Shown here: positions 1-32,428 of the stretch, piece after piece
How positions within the stretch are numbered: the stretch's first letter is position 1
Layout: each line of letters starts with the position of its first letter
NCBI GenBank assembly: GCA_034440575.1
Contig: JAOTOL010001307.1
Location: forward strand, 434,001-498,000
Origin: Imbricaverruca yamaguchii
Taxonomy: Eukaryota; Arthropoda; Thecostraca; Neoverrucidae
Direction: 5' to 3'
DNA length: 64,000 nt
Translations under genes and position numbers: made by a program
Notes under the pieces: model-generated
Seen by the model: only the letters and a program-made list of their open reading frames with translations
Databases searched by the model: none
Told to the model about the DNA's origin: nothing

Positions 1-208
1 GTCGTGTCACCCCTGACCGGTTCCGTGTCGTGTCACCCCTGACCGGTTCCGTGTCGTGTCACCCCTGACCGGTTCCATGTCGTGTCACCCCTGACCGGTT
101 CCGTGTCGTGTCACCCCTGACCGGTTCCGTGTCGTGCCACCCCTGACCGGTTCCGTGTCGTGTCACCCCTGACCGGTTCCGTGTCGTGTCACCCCTGACC
201 GGTTCCGT
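1..208. repeat. 26-bp minisatellite, 8 copies
   Basis: Unit GTCGTGTCACCCCTGACCGG then TTCCGT, nearly identical copies, running off the left edge. It ends about 30 bp before the acceptor of the first visible Cdc73 exon. Confidence 0.95.
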
Positions 209-238
209 TGTGCGCAGCGGGCAGCCATCTCCCCTCAG

Positions 239-3200
239 CCCAACAAGCGCGTCTCACGGACGCCTATCATCATCATCCCGGCGGCACCTTCATCTATCAT
301 CAGCATGTACAATGTCAAGGAGCTTATGCAAGATCTTAGGTGAGAGTCACTGGTACACTGTCAGCATTTGACAGGCAAAAAATCTGGTGTTCGCACTTCT
401 TGCGATATTCTCAGATCCAATTTTGTCTATTTCTATGTATTGTACGTGCTGTAGGTTACATGACATGAATCTGTAACCTGTGACCTGAATCTGTATGTAT
501 ATATATAGATATGTAATTGTGTGCATTTGATATATTATTGTGGCATCTATCCTTTCCATGTCGTATCTTCGTTAGAATATTATTGTAATATCCATATAAT
601 TCATTATACTTTCATTATGCTTACACTTGTACATCATTATACTAAATGCTTCGAAGACTTTCCTTAGTGGTTCTACTTTCCCTTCCATTAGACGCGCTGG
701 GCGCTACATGACCAATGAAGTCGATGCACCCTAAAGCCCAAATATCTAACTAACTTCCATTAGGCGCGTCTTACGTCAATAATGCCCTACGTTTGGCGCT
801 GCACGCACTTAACTAACCTTTGTCACCCACTATCAGGTACGTCTCGTCAGAGGAGAAGCGAAGCCAGGGCTTCAAGCGTGAAAACGATTTGCTGATCCAG
901 CGTCAGAAGGCAGCTGGGCAGACGGTGCCCTACCGGTGAGTGGTTCCGGTCCAGAGTGATACAGCCGCTGGACGGGTGTCACCAAGTCCGTGATCGTGAA
1001 ACACCACAGCCTATATAGCCGATCCAGCTGGTGCTCTGCCGACGGGTGATGGCGATCCAGCGTTGGCGAAGGCCATGCCGCCCGTGTAATGCTTGTGAGT
1101 GATCCTGGTGGTGTTTGGGGAGGTGACTGGGTAAACCGTGTCCTGCCGTTGGACTCTCCTGATCAGGATATTCTTGACCGGGCGGAGCCTGTGGATCCAG
1201 CGCCAACTGGATGGCATACCGTCAGTCAGTCTGGTTTGGTCAGTCCGGCTCTGGTTGGTTGATGTGTATATTGGTGGCTGGTGGATGAATGTGGTGGTTC
1301 ACTGACAGTGTTGGTAGTCTTTACCACCCAACTTGTTTCTATTACCGGCATGTCAAAACCTGCCTTTAAAAAGCGCCGGTTTTTACCCGTAAGTGTCCTG
1401 TAAATACTCTACTTAATCGTTATCCGATATGTCACACACTTTTGTAATGTCTAGTAGCGTCTAGTGGTGTGTCAAGTGCCATGCAACGTGCTGCATGCAT
1501 AATACATATAAATAACCAAGTTGGAGCTAGGTGTCGCAGGAGGTGTAAGCGTAGGTGTCGCAGGAGGTGTATGTTTTTCGTCCTTTGCCGGTTTAACAGG
1601 TTGTTACCAGTTTAACGGTTTTGATCAGTTTAACCAGTGTTTGCCAGCAAAAAGTGATTCCCATGATTAAAAAAACAAGTTTTCCCTATTTAAAAAAATC
1701 CAACCCTACTCACTAATGTATTGAGCTGATCTTGGCTTCACATTGCCTGTCGTATACTGAGTGTACTGACCATCTACTGGCCGTGTACTGACCATGCATT
1801 GACCGTGTACTGGCACTTTCTGGCCGTGTTGGACGCTAGATAGCCAATAGCAGTTCAGGCGCCATAAAACCCAAATAAGCACACAATCTCTGGCCGTGTA
1901 CTGACCATATACTGGTCCGTGTACTCATGTACTGGCCGTGTACCGACCATGTATTGGCCGTGTACTGGCCGAGTACTGACCGTGTGCGAATCATGTACTG
2001 ACCGTGTGCTGACCAAGTATTGGCCATGTGCCGGCCGTGTACTGATCAAGTATTGGCCATGTACTGGCCGTGTGCTTACCATGTATTGGCCATGTGCCGG
2101 CCGTGTGCTGGCCGTGTGCTGGCTTCAGTCGGCTGAACCATGCACCAAGCGAGTGTTGCCCGTTGTCAGTGTGATCGACCACCCGGGGAAGCTGACCAAC
2201 GCCGACTGGGACCGCGTGGTGGCCGTGTTCGTCATGGGGCCCGCCTGGCAGTTCAAGGGCTGGCCGTGGGACGGCAACCCGGTCGAAATATTCACCAAAG
2301 GCGAGTGCACAAAGTGACTGCTAAAGTGATCTAACCTGAAGCATCGGGACATTTCGATAGGTGGTGACTTCCTGTGGCTGAGTATAACGATGTGTTCTTT
2401 TCCCCGAGGCGAGCAGGAGTTTAACTTTTAATGTGCACTCAAAAGCCGGTGTCGGGTTTGAGGCACGAATCTGTTTGCAATGCCTGAAAACAATAAATTG
2501 ATTCAGGTATTTGATTCGATGTCATGGTTGATGATTGTCCATATGTTATTGTTTGATGTAAGTTGCTCGTAGCAGCTACATGCCTTTATCATGAAGCAAT
2601 CAATAGAGTACTTCGGGATGGTTTGCTGCCGGGCGATATATGGATGTTGGCTACTCCAATAGACCCCCACTTAGCGAACATCGTATAACTGCTATGTTTC
2701 TATGTAGTCGTGTCGAATCATTCACTACTGCTTGTAATCGATTTGGTGGTGGTAATGTATCCACCTGCAACTCAGCTTAAAGTCGTCTCCACGGTGATGA
2801 ATTTTACCTGTTCCTGACACACTCTAATGGTCTACTGCCGTTCCACTGTAGTGCAAGCGTTTCACATTAAGTGGGACGAGATGAAGCTGGACAACAATGT
2901 GGCCAAGTGGGCCGTCAACGTGCTGACTCTCTCCAAGACGAAGCGACATCTGGACCGTGCCGCCCTGATGACCGTCTGGGAGAAAATCGACAAGTACGTG
3001 TCGTCAGTGCGAGCCATTGACGCGTGGTCGCTGCGTTCTCACTCTTTATTAAGACTTCTCGCTGCACTGATTCTGCAATATGGCCGTAGCAGCTGACGCG
3101 CCTTAAAGCCCAGATAACTATTTACCTTCATTGATTCAATATTTTTCATGAACAATTATTGATGTAATTATGAACGTGCAACGTGACGGTAAGGATAGTG

Positions 3201-3700
3201 GCTGGGTACGTCCCCAGACTTTGCTCGTCCTGTGTCATAGTGTAGTATAAACCGTGTTCTGCTGTGATTCACTCGTTTACGAATCATGGCGTAGTATGAG
3301 GAAAATCACGCTTCGATTGGCTTGACTCATTGTTGTAAAGCAAATGTGTGCAAGGAGCGACTGGGGTGGGCTTAATATCAGACACCATATGTACGACCCC
3401 TTTTACGTCATCCCATTCGGCGCATGCTAGTAGGGGCTTCGCATATAACGCGTTTGGACCAGACTGCCAGAGTTGAGTCGCCAGTGGTGTGTTGTGTCCT
3501 CTTTAAGTACACGCTCCTCTTTGAGGAGCGTGGCTGATTGTACAGTCGTGTGGTCTGTTGTGAAGTTGTGCGATATGCTACAATCGTGTGGTCTGTTGCA
3601 CAGTCGTGTGGTCTCTTGTGCATTCGTGTCGTCGGTTATATAGTCGTGTGGTCTGTTGCACAGGTTTATGATTCGGTGCAAATCTCACCTGCGGTTCTGA
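239..3700 (+). CDS. Cdc73: Cdc73/parafibromin, C-terminal part (5 exons)
   Basis: Cdc73 (parafibromin; Hyrax in flies) is a subunit of the Paf1 complex, which travels with RNA polymerase II in the nucleus. Exons 239-339, 837-935, 2170-2300, 2852-2993 and 3664-3700 join in phase (2, 2, 1, 2). The first holds the family motif [10 protein letters not shown]. The third holds [10 protein letters not shown] and [11 protein letters not shown], the core of the Ras-like C-terminal domain. The fourth holds KRHLDR. The last encodes only eleven residues ending KSHLRF before TGA, as in known parafibromins. Donors are gtgaga, gtgagt, gcgagt (a GC donor at 2301) and gtacgt. The exon start at 239 follows a pyrimidine-rich acceptor; the N-terminal half of the gene lies left of the window. 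Homology and exon chain are seen directly; the complex role is family knowledge. Confidence 0.93.
697..753 (+). mobile_element. Miniature hairpin element (57 bp) with 15-bp target duplication
   Basis: Reads CTGGGCGC, a loop, then GCACCCTAAAGCCCAAAT and a TAACTAA tail. It is flanked by CTTCCATTAGACGCG (682-696) and CTTCCATTAGGCGCG (754-768). In Cdc73 intron. Confidence 0.8.
1755..2130. repeat. Short-unit minisatellite before Cdc73 exon 2170
   Basis: Irregular 14-17 bp units of the type GCCGTGTACTGACCATGTAT, ending about 40 bp before the acceptor at 2169; a miniature hairpin element lies inside it. Confidence 0.85.
1831..1880 (+). mobile_element. Miniature hairpin element copy
   Basis: Same family (GGACGCTAGATAGCCAATAG, then CATAAAACCCAAATAAGC). 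TCTGGCCGTGT occurs on both sides, but the site lies in a minisatellite of similar sequence, so the duplication is not independent proof. Confidence 0.6.
3076..3118 (+). mobile_element. Miniature hairpin element copy
   Basis: Ends GCGCCTTAAAGCCCAGATAA as in the family; flanks TGATTCTGCAATAT and TGATTCAATAT are similar but not identical. In the last Cdc73 intron. Confidence 0.6.
3536..3663. repeat. Minisatellite that includes the last Cdc73 acceptor
   Basis: Units built on CGTGTGGTCTGTTGCACAG. The final unit ends exactly at the CAG acceptor (3661-3663) of the 37-bp last exon, and an earlier unit also ends GCACAG. Confidence 0.8.
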
Positions 3701-3839
3701 GCATGTGGCGACCTTGGGGCGGCCGCCACGCGGCGCTGTCCGGTCGGGCCGCCAGGTGGCGCTGTCGACTCTCGCCAGTGACGCCGCTGGTACACTGCGC
3801 CAGTCGCGCTCTCCGTGCGGCCGGACCCGTCGGTGACGT

Positions 3840-4300
3840 CACAAGTGGGGAGCGCCGGCCGACTGGCTGAGCGTCGGCCTGCGCGTGGCGCCGGCTGACT
3901 GGTTAAGCGTCGGTCTGGCGCCAAGTCCGGCTGCTGGTGACGTTACAAGCGCGTAGCGCCGGCCGACTGGCTGAGCGTCGGCCTGCGCGTGGCGCCGGCT
4001 GACTGGTTAACCGTCGGTCTGGCGCCAAGTCCGGCTGCTGGTGACGTTACAAGCGCGTAGCGCCGGCCGACTGGCTGGGCGTCGGTCTGGCGCCGAGCCC
4101 GGCTGCTGGTGACGTTACAAGCGCGTAGCGCCGGCCGACTGGCTAGGCGTCGGTCTGGCGCCAATTCCGGCTGCTGGTGACGTTACAAGCGCGTAGCGCC
4201 GGCCGACTGGCTGGGCGTCGGTCTAGCGCCGAGCCCGGCTGCTGGTGACGTTACAAGCGCGTAGCGCCGGCCGACTGGCTAGGCGTCGGTCTGGCGCCAA
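3840..4300. repeat. 68-bp (and 104-bp) tandem repeat in Cdc73 3' flank
   Basis: GACGTTACAAGCGCGTAGCG recurs at 3939, 4043, 4111, 4179 and 4247. It is probably in the Cdc73 3' UTR. Confidence 0.9.
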
Positions 4301-4907
4301 GTGTGGCTGTGGTCGCTCTGTGGCGCCGCGTTGCAGTAGCGCGGACCTGGCGTTTTAGAGTTGTCAGACGTTGCGATGGTGATAGTCATGGCCTGTCATG
4401 GATGGTGGCCTGTCGGGTTCTCTGGCCCTGTGGTGGTTGTGGTGCCGACCTGCAAGATTGCCTGGTGCGGAGACTACGGTGTTGACCCGCCGAAACGCGC
4501 GACGCCGCGGAGGCGCGATGATGACCTATCGGATTTCTTGACGCCGCGGCAATGGCAGTGCCCACCTTCCAGATTGTACAGCACTGCGGTAGTGATAGTG
4601 TTCAGTCGTCATATTGGCGCTGTGGTGATGCCAGTGTCTGCCTGTTATTGTGAAATTGTTGCCAGTCTGTGCGGCGCCGTGGTGACGCCGACTCGCCCGT
4701 GCTGCGGTGCAGCTCTCCGGTCTGTCCGGCGCCCGCTCGCCGTCGGTGTACGGCAGATCGTTTGACGATGCCGGTTCTATCGTGCTGGGGCGCAGCTCTC
4801 CCGTCTGTACAGCAAGCGCTCGCCGTCGGTGAACGTCGGACCGTTTATATTTTGCCGTATCTCGCCGATGCGAGACAACGGTTCGTCGGCAAGGCATCCG
4901 GACTGTA

Positions 4908-4913
4908 AATAAA
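4908..4913 (+). terminator. Possible poly(A) signal of Cdc73
   Basis: AATAAA on the + strand, about 1.2 kb after the Cdc73 stop. No nearer canonical hexamer was noticed in the GC-rich repeat DNA between, so this is the best candidate, but it is inferred. It lies 21 bp from the opposite-strand signal of AK8. Confidence 0.45.
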
Positions 4914-4933
4914 ACAAGTATGTGTCGAGAGCA

Positions 4934-4939
4934 TTTATT
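4934..4939 (-). terminator. Poly(A) signal of the AK8-like gene
   Basis: AATAAA on the - strand (TTTATT on +), about 100 bp after the AK8 stop codon at 5039-5041. The position is typical for a short 3' UTR. Confidence 0.65.
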
Positions 4940-5038
4940 CCGACTGGTGGCTGGACGTTTCGCAGAGGGCTGGCCGACCGCGTGGCAGGTGGTAGGTGGA
5001 AGGCGGTGTGCGGGGCAGCGGCTGCGACTGCCGCGGCT

Positions 5039-26907
<21,869 letters not shown>

Positions 26908-28231
26908 TTTGCCGCGGCGTGAACAGCTGGGCGCGTTCCAAAAGCAGCAGGAGTTATAGTGCATACAGTGGAGAATGAGGTTAGGTTGACATGCAGCTAT
27001 GCCATAATTGTTCCGTCAGCTTCGTAGGAGTAGGTTGTAAGTGGTGCACGTGAGCGACGTTTGTTTTATCCATATTAATTATGCCTACACAATAATGCTA
27101 TTGTGTCGCATAATTTCCACACCGATTCAGCGACGCCATAAAGTTCGCCATAAAGTCGTATCATTTCACAGCATACGGCATCAACTGAACCAGGAAGCTA
27201 ATTTTATTGGGAGTACTTTGAGGCCAGCTTAAGTTACACCTTAGCGCTTTCATTAACATGGGAGCAAAACAGCCAAGATTATGCTGGAGGCATGTGGATA
27301 ATTAGCAAGTGGCAAAGTAACAGGATACACGCGATTCGACGTCTAGCTCTCGATTTATCCCTACCTGAAGCAGGGGCCACGTGAGTTTGAAAGCTTGGTT
27401 TGAACTAGATAATGCCTAGGCGATAAAAAAAATCGCGTGGAAAAACCGGCGACAATTTGTCGTACCTGATGGTCGCTCAGAGGACACAGACGCAAACCGC
27501 ACCGGTGCTGACCTATTATGTCCCTGCTTACTTCCCTGACTTGCCGTGACAATAGTCTGCGCAAAATAAGCCTAAATATCTTAATTGCTCCTGAAATCAG
27601 CATTCTGAACGTGACGTAGTGGCTACTTTCTACTCGTTTTTGTTGGGTGCTGAATTTATTCAAACGGCTACTTTTGTAATATATATTTCCGCCTTACACA
27701 AATCTCACCTAGAATGCACATCAATCATTGCATCTACGAATACAAGTGAGTGGGTAAAATGTAATAGCAAGGATTGAATGCCAAAAGGTGACCATTTTCT
27801 CCAAAACGACCCGAGCATAGCCTGCAGTTTTCGTAGGTCCTACTCAGGTACACGCGTGCAATGTTCACGCTTGATTGTTGTAGGATTTCTCGGAATGACC
27901 ACGTCCTTTTGAACACAAAGCAATAACACCACGTATTATCCACTGTGGCTTCATGCACACAAGCCCCAACAAAATCCGCATCTACAGATTGTGTGTCTGT
28001 GGGTGCAACTAGTTACGCAACACACATACACCGGATATACCAAGCATAAACATTGGCTCCATCGCTGTGTACGGCGCTGTTATTGCCAAGCAGTCGGAGG
28101 CACCACAGTGACCAAGGACACACCGTGACCAAAGACAGCGCCCTGTTGACCGCCACAAACACACCGTCGCTGCAATGTCTGACGCTGCAGTGTGGCTGTC
28201 CAGGCTGGTGTTGTGACGGGTGTCGAGCGCT
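26908..28231. other. AK8 5' flank, nothing recognised
   Basis: Presumed AK8 promoter region and intergenic DNA. No TATA box could be placed confidently; short frames here have no recognisable product. Confidence 0.5.
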
Positions 28232-29545
28232 CGCCGCCCGCCGTCACGTCCGACGTCTGTGACGGGGCAGTGTTACGCCCGACGTCTGTAACGGGGGGCA
28301 CTGTCACGTCCGACGTCTGCGACGAGGGGGGGGGCAGTGTCACGTCCGACGTCTGTGACGAGGAGGGGGGGTAGTGTCACACCCGACATCTGTGACTGGG
28401 GCAGTGTCACGTCCGATGTTTGTGACGGGGGTGTCACGCCCGACGTCCGTGACGGGGGACAGTGTCACGCCCGACGTCCGTGACTGGGGGCAGTGTCACG
28501 TCCGACGTCTCTGGCGGGGGCAGTGTCACGCCCGACGTCTGTGACGGGGCAGTGTCACGCCCGACGTCTGTAACCGGGGGCAGTGTCACGCCCGACGTCT
28601 GTGACGGGGGGCAGTGTCACGCCCGACGTCTGTGACGGGGGGCAGTGTCACGCCCGACGTCTGTGACGGGGGCAGTGTCACGCCCGACGTCTCTGGCGGG
28701 GGCAGTGTCACGCCCGACGTCTGTGACGGGGGGCAGTGTCACGTCCGACGTCTGTGGCGGGGGGCAGTGTCACGCGCGACGTCTGTGACGGGGCAGTGTC
28801 ACGCCCGACATCTGTGACGGGGGCAGTGTCACGCCCGACGTCTGTGACGGGGGGCAGTGTCACGCCCGACGTCTGTGACGGGGGCAGTGTCACGCCCGAC
28901 GTCTCTGGCGGGGGCAGTGTCACGTCCGACGTCTGTGACGGGGCAGTGTCACGCCCGACATCTGTGGCGGGGGCAGTGTCACGCCCGACGTCTGTGGCGG
29001 GGGGCAGTGTCACGCGCGACGTCTGTGACGGGGCAGTGTCACGCCCGACATCTGTAACTGGGGCAGTGTCACGCCCGACGTCTGTGGCGGGGGGCAGTGT
29101 CACGCCCGACGTCTGTGACGGGGGCAGTGTCACGCCCGACGTCCGTGACTGGGGGCAGTGTCACGCCCGACGTCTGTGGCGGGGGGCAGTGTCACGCCCG
29201 ACGTCTGTGGCGGGGGCAGTGTCACGCCCGACGTCTGTGACGGGGGCAGTGTCACGTCCGACGTCTGTGACGGGCCAGTGTCACGTCCGACATCTGTAAC
29301 TGGGGCAGTGTCACGCCCGACGTCTGTGGCGGGGGGGCAGTGTCACGCCCGACGTCTGTGACGGGGGCAGTGTCACGCCCGACGTCTGTGACGGGCCAGT
29401 GTCATGCCCGACATCTGTAACTGGGGCAGTGTCACGCCCGACGTCTGTGGCGGGGGGGCAGTGTCACGCCCGACGTCTGTGACGGGGGCAGTGTCACGCC
29501 CGACGTCTGTGACGAGGCGGTGTCACGCCCGACGTCTGTGGGAGT
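28232..29545. repeat. 30-bp minisatellite, more than 40 copies, GACGTC-rich
   Basis: Unit GTGTCACGCCCGACGTCTGT, then GACGGGGGCA. Each unit has GACGTC and TGACG words. It lies 1.3 kb upstream of the AK8 start codon. Confidence 0.93.
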
Positions 29546-30019
29546 GTAGCAGGTGGGGTACGGCGTGCCAAGGTCAGTGGGGTGCCGCCGTGGTGACTGA
29601 ACGGGTCATACGGAGGTGTCGCAGGTGGTGCTGCTGAACTGATCACGGTCTCGGCTCTGGCGGGACGGCGGCGGTGGCCACAGGCACAGCACAACGCAGC
29701 ATCGGCGGAGGTTCCTGTGGGCATATTTAGCATTCCAAATACAACGTTGAGTCTCGAGATTCCACTGTCTTCTAGGTCGTTCGACGACGATCTCACATCG
29801 ACACATGTCGCGAGCTCGTAGCATGAAGGTCAAAGCGGCCGCCAAGTCATCGCTGATATCGGAGGTCACAAATTTGGAAAGCGACGGTGTCATTTGGGGG
29901 TCAGCTGGACCCTAGCCGTGGATCTGTCAGTTCCACGCGGAAGAGGACGGCGAGGAGGGGGCATAAATCCATTCATGTACTTGCCTGTAGTGCTGAAGTG
30001 GAGCAAACTGGTTAGCTAC

Positions 30020-31000
30020 TAACCCCCGCAGGTCCGCGGGGGGGGGGGGCAGATAGCTGTCCCCCCCCCGGTTTTTCCTCATTTGCCGCCAAACTAATAG
30101 GGTTAGCAAGGCCAAACCACGCACAGCTGTTCATTGGTCGTTTCTGTATATCCTCATACATTTTTAATCCTGGGTCATCTCAGGTCAGGTCACCAAGTCA
30201 GGCGAAGTGACCCAACTACACTCGGAGTTCTAGGTGGCATAACTTCCACAATAATTGGGCTATTAATTTCAAACTTATAGTATGTCATCATCTCATGAGG
30301 GACCATAATATGTATATCGGGTTTGTTCGTAGTATTGACCTTAGGTCAGGTCGCTGCCATGGCTTCCAAATTATAAGGCTATGGTAAAATATGCAAATGT
30401 TTCCTAGTTACACATTTGCGCTCGGAATGATCTCACAACGGTTGTGGCGTGTAGATGGAAGCTATGCTCAATGTTACCGCTGACATTTTTGCTCAGTGAC
30501 CTCACCAAGGTCTCTGAGGTCACCTGAGATCACTACACATTTCTGCGCATTACGTCGCACTGCATTGAGCTGGAAGGCTGAAATTACCGTCATTGTGCCT
30601 GTATCGTCAAGACGTGTCGATTGATACCTTGCATGACCTTCTTAGGCCTTGACCTGAGGTCATGAATTCATGACCTTGACCTAAGTTTCGGTTGACCTGA
30701 CCTTAAATTACACCGCCTATTGCCGGTAGCGCATTTCAAGGACTGTCGAATAGCGTTCGCCATTTGTTTCTATCTGTTTCACGTCCTGAGATATGTGTCA
30801 ATATCCGAGTCCCACCTGATCTGGTCAAATTTGACCTAAGATGGCCCAGTGACCTGAATATTGACCTGAGCGAAAAACATGACCGAAACACTTTCGATAG
30901 AGCCCGTCACCAGCTATCCAACGCCGTTTTCCGTTTGTCGCTAGCTAGCATAGTTCCAGAGATCTTAGGGGGCAGACATCTGCCCCCCCCGGACATGCGA
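30020..31000. mobile_element. Possible non-autonomous element with G/C-run hairpins at both ends
   Basis: Left GGGGGCAGATAGCTGTCCCC and right GGGGGCAGACATCTGCCCCC hairpins bound about 0.9 kb that is rich in TGACCT/AGGTCA words. It resembles the 16.4-17.2 kb segment. No gene or target duplication found. Confidence 0.4.
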
Positions 31001-31589
31001 AGTTGGCGCGGACCACCGGACGTGCGAGTGCTAAGTACCGTAATACAAAAACTAGCGCAGCTAAGCCTCCATGCTCCACGCACCGCACACAGAGCCCATC
31101 CAAAGATAATTCCATCGGTTTTTGTTTTGAGTTACACGCCACAGTCGTATTTCACGATGAAAATGCACCCGATAGGAATATTGGGAAAACTTGCACATCC
31201 GTTTTACACATAAGTCCTGCGAGGGTAATAGGTACACATTGTCCTCAGCCTGAAACGACGTATGTTCACAATCATTACACCACTGGATGCGCAGACTTGC
31301 TGTCTAGCTTCTGATCTTAGGGTTATCAGGGGAGCACATTTAAGTAAAATTGTTTCGGATTCACTGACGATTAGGAAATAACGCCCTACGCCCTCGTTCA
31401 ATATATAAAGCCCGCAGATGCAAATGAGGCCTGGATACAATCCACATGCCTTTGGGATCAATGCACTTGATCGTGCATCAATTGCATGGATAAGATATAC
31501 GTCCAGATTTTCCCGCTGGACGTAATGCCTATCTGAAGAAGGGTTGTCTCCTTTATCATATGGTAGCTAATAAAAGCAGGCCCAACACC

Positions 31590-31775
31590 GGTTGTTTATT
31601 TATTGGTTGGTTCACGACACACTTTATGCACATTCACGGCTAATGGCGCCGCCCACACTGTTTTGCCGGTGGGCCGCGGGATTGGGAAATGTCCTGAGTG
31701 GCGCTAGAGTTGAACCAGGGACCTTTGGTACCCATAGCCCGACACCTTAACCACTCGGCCACCCCCGCCCCCCAA
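31590..31775 (-). mobile_element. tRNA-headed SINE with Leu/Ser-like head
   Basis: - strand head GGTGGCCGAGTGGTTAAGGT with B-box CTGGTTCAACTCT, a GC-rich body and a tail GTGTCGTGAACCAACCAATA then AATAAAC. The tail resembles group 1 although head and body differ. The acceptor stem does not pair well enough for a working tRNA. Confidence 0.65.
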
Positions 31776-31867
31776 CACCGGTTGTCATAGCGACCATTTC
31801 CTAGGGTTGTTCCTTGTTTTAAATTGTGTATATCTAATGTGTGCACGCAATAACACATGCTGCACTG

Positions 31868-32033
31868 TTACCGCCGGTACAGACGCACGTTGTGACGGCG
31901 GAACCGGACCCGCACGTGTCCACCCGCCGGTACAGACACGCGGTGACAGCGGTACCAGACCCGTACCGGTCCGGTACCGCCGTCACACCGCACGGCTGTA
32001 CCGGCGAGTGGACGCGGAGGGGTCCGGTACCGC
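31868..32033. repeat. Degenerate minisatellite, target of the RNase H LINE
   Basis: Irregular units with ACCGCCGGTACAGACGC and GGTACCG words. The LINE inserted at its right part; the remainder of the repeat resumes at 37022-37055. Confidence 0.75.
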
Positions 32034-32047
32034 TGATGATGATGATG

Positions 32048-32094
32048 AATATTGGGGGTGTTGGGCGCGCCGACCATGGTAGGTCATTTAGCGC
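32048..32094 (-). mobile_element. Hairpin element as 3' end of the RNase H LINE
   Basis: GGGCGC and GCGCCC arms with the family spacing, directly before the ATC tail and the 12-bp target duplication of the LINE at 32033-37021. This copy ties the short elements to a LINE 3' end. Confidence 0.7.
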
Positions 32095-32428
32095 CCATAA
32101 CAATATGCCCCACCTACTCAGATATGTGCATTAGTGGTACAGTTTAGCATGATATCTTCACTGTCCAGAATATACCATTGAAAAATCTGTTTTTGCAACG
32201 AAGCGGCATACGTTCCCTAGGCACTCAGAGTCGTCTCCAAGAAGGCTGGAAAGCATCCTGCGATTCCCACAATATTGGGCTCTGTCCTGTGAGTAAAGGT
32301 GACAGTCAGAATATGGCGTACTGTCGGGGACGAGTTGCATCGTGGGCACACTGGTCTGGTCTTGTTTCTGAAAAGGTTACACTGTGTTGCGTATGTGTCC
32401 TATTCGCAGTCATGCTGTTGTCATGCAG

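Noticed and set aside
28232..29545. CRISPR-like regular repeats here and at 62-64 kb
   Set aside because: Units are contiguous with no unique spacers, and the DNA is eukaryotic.
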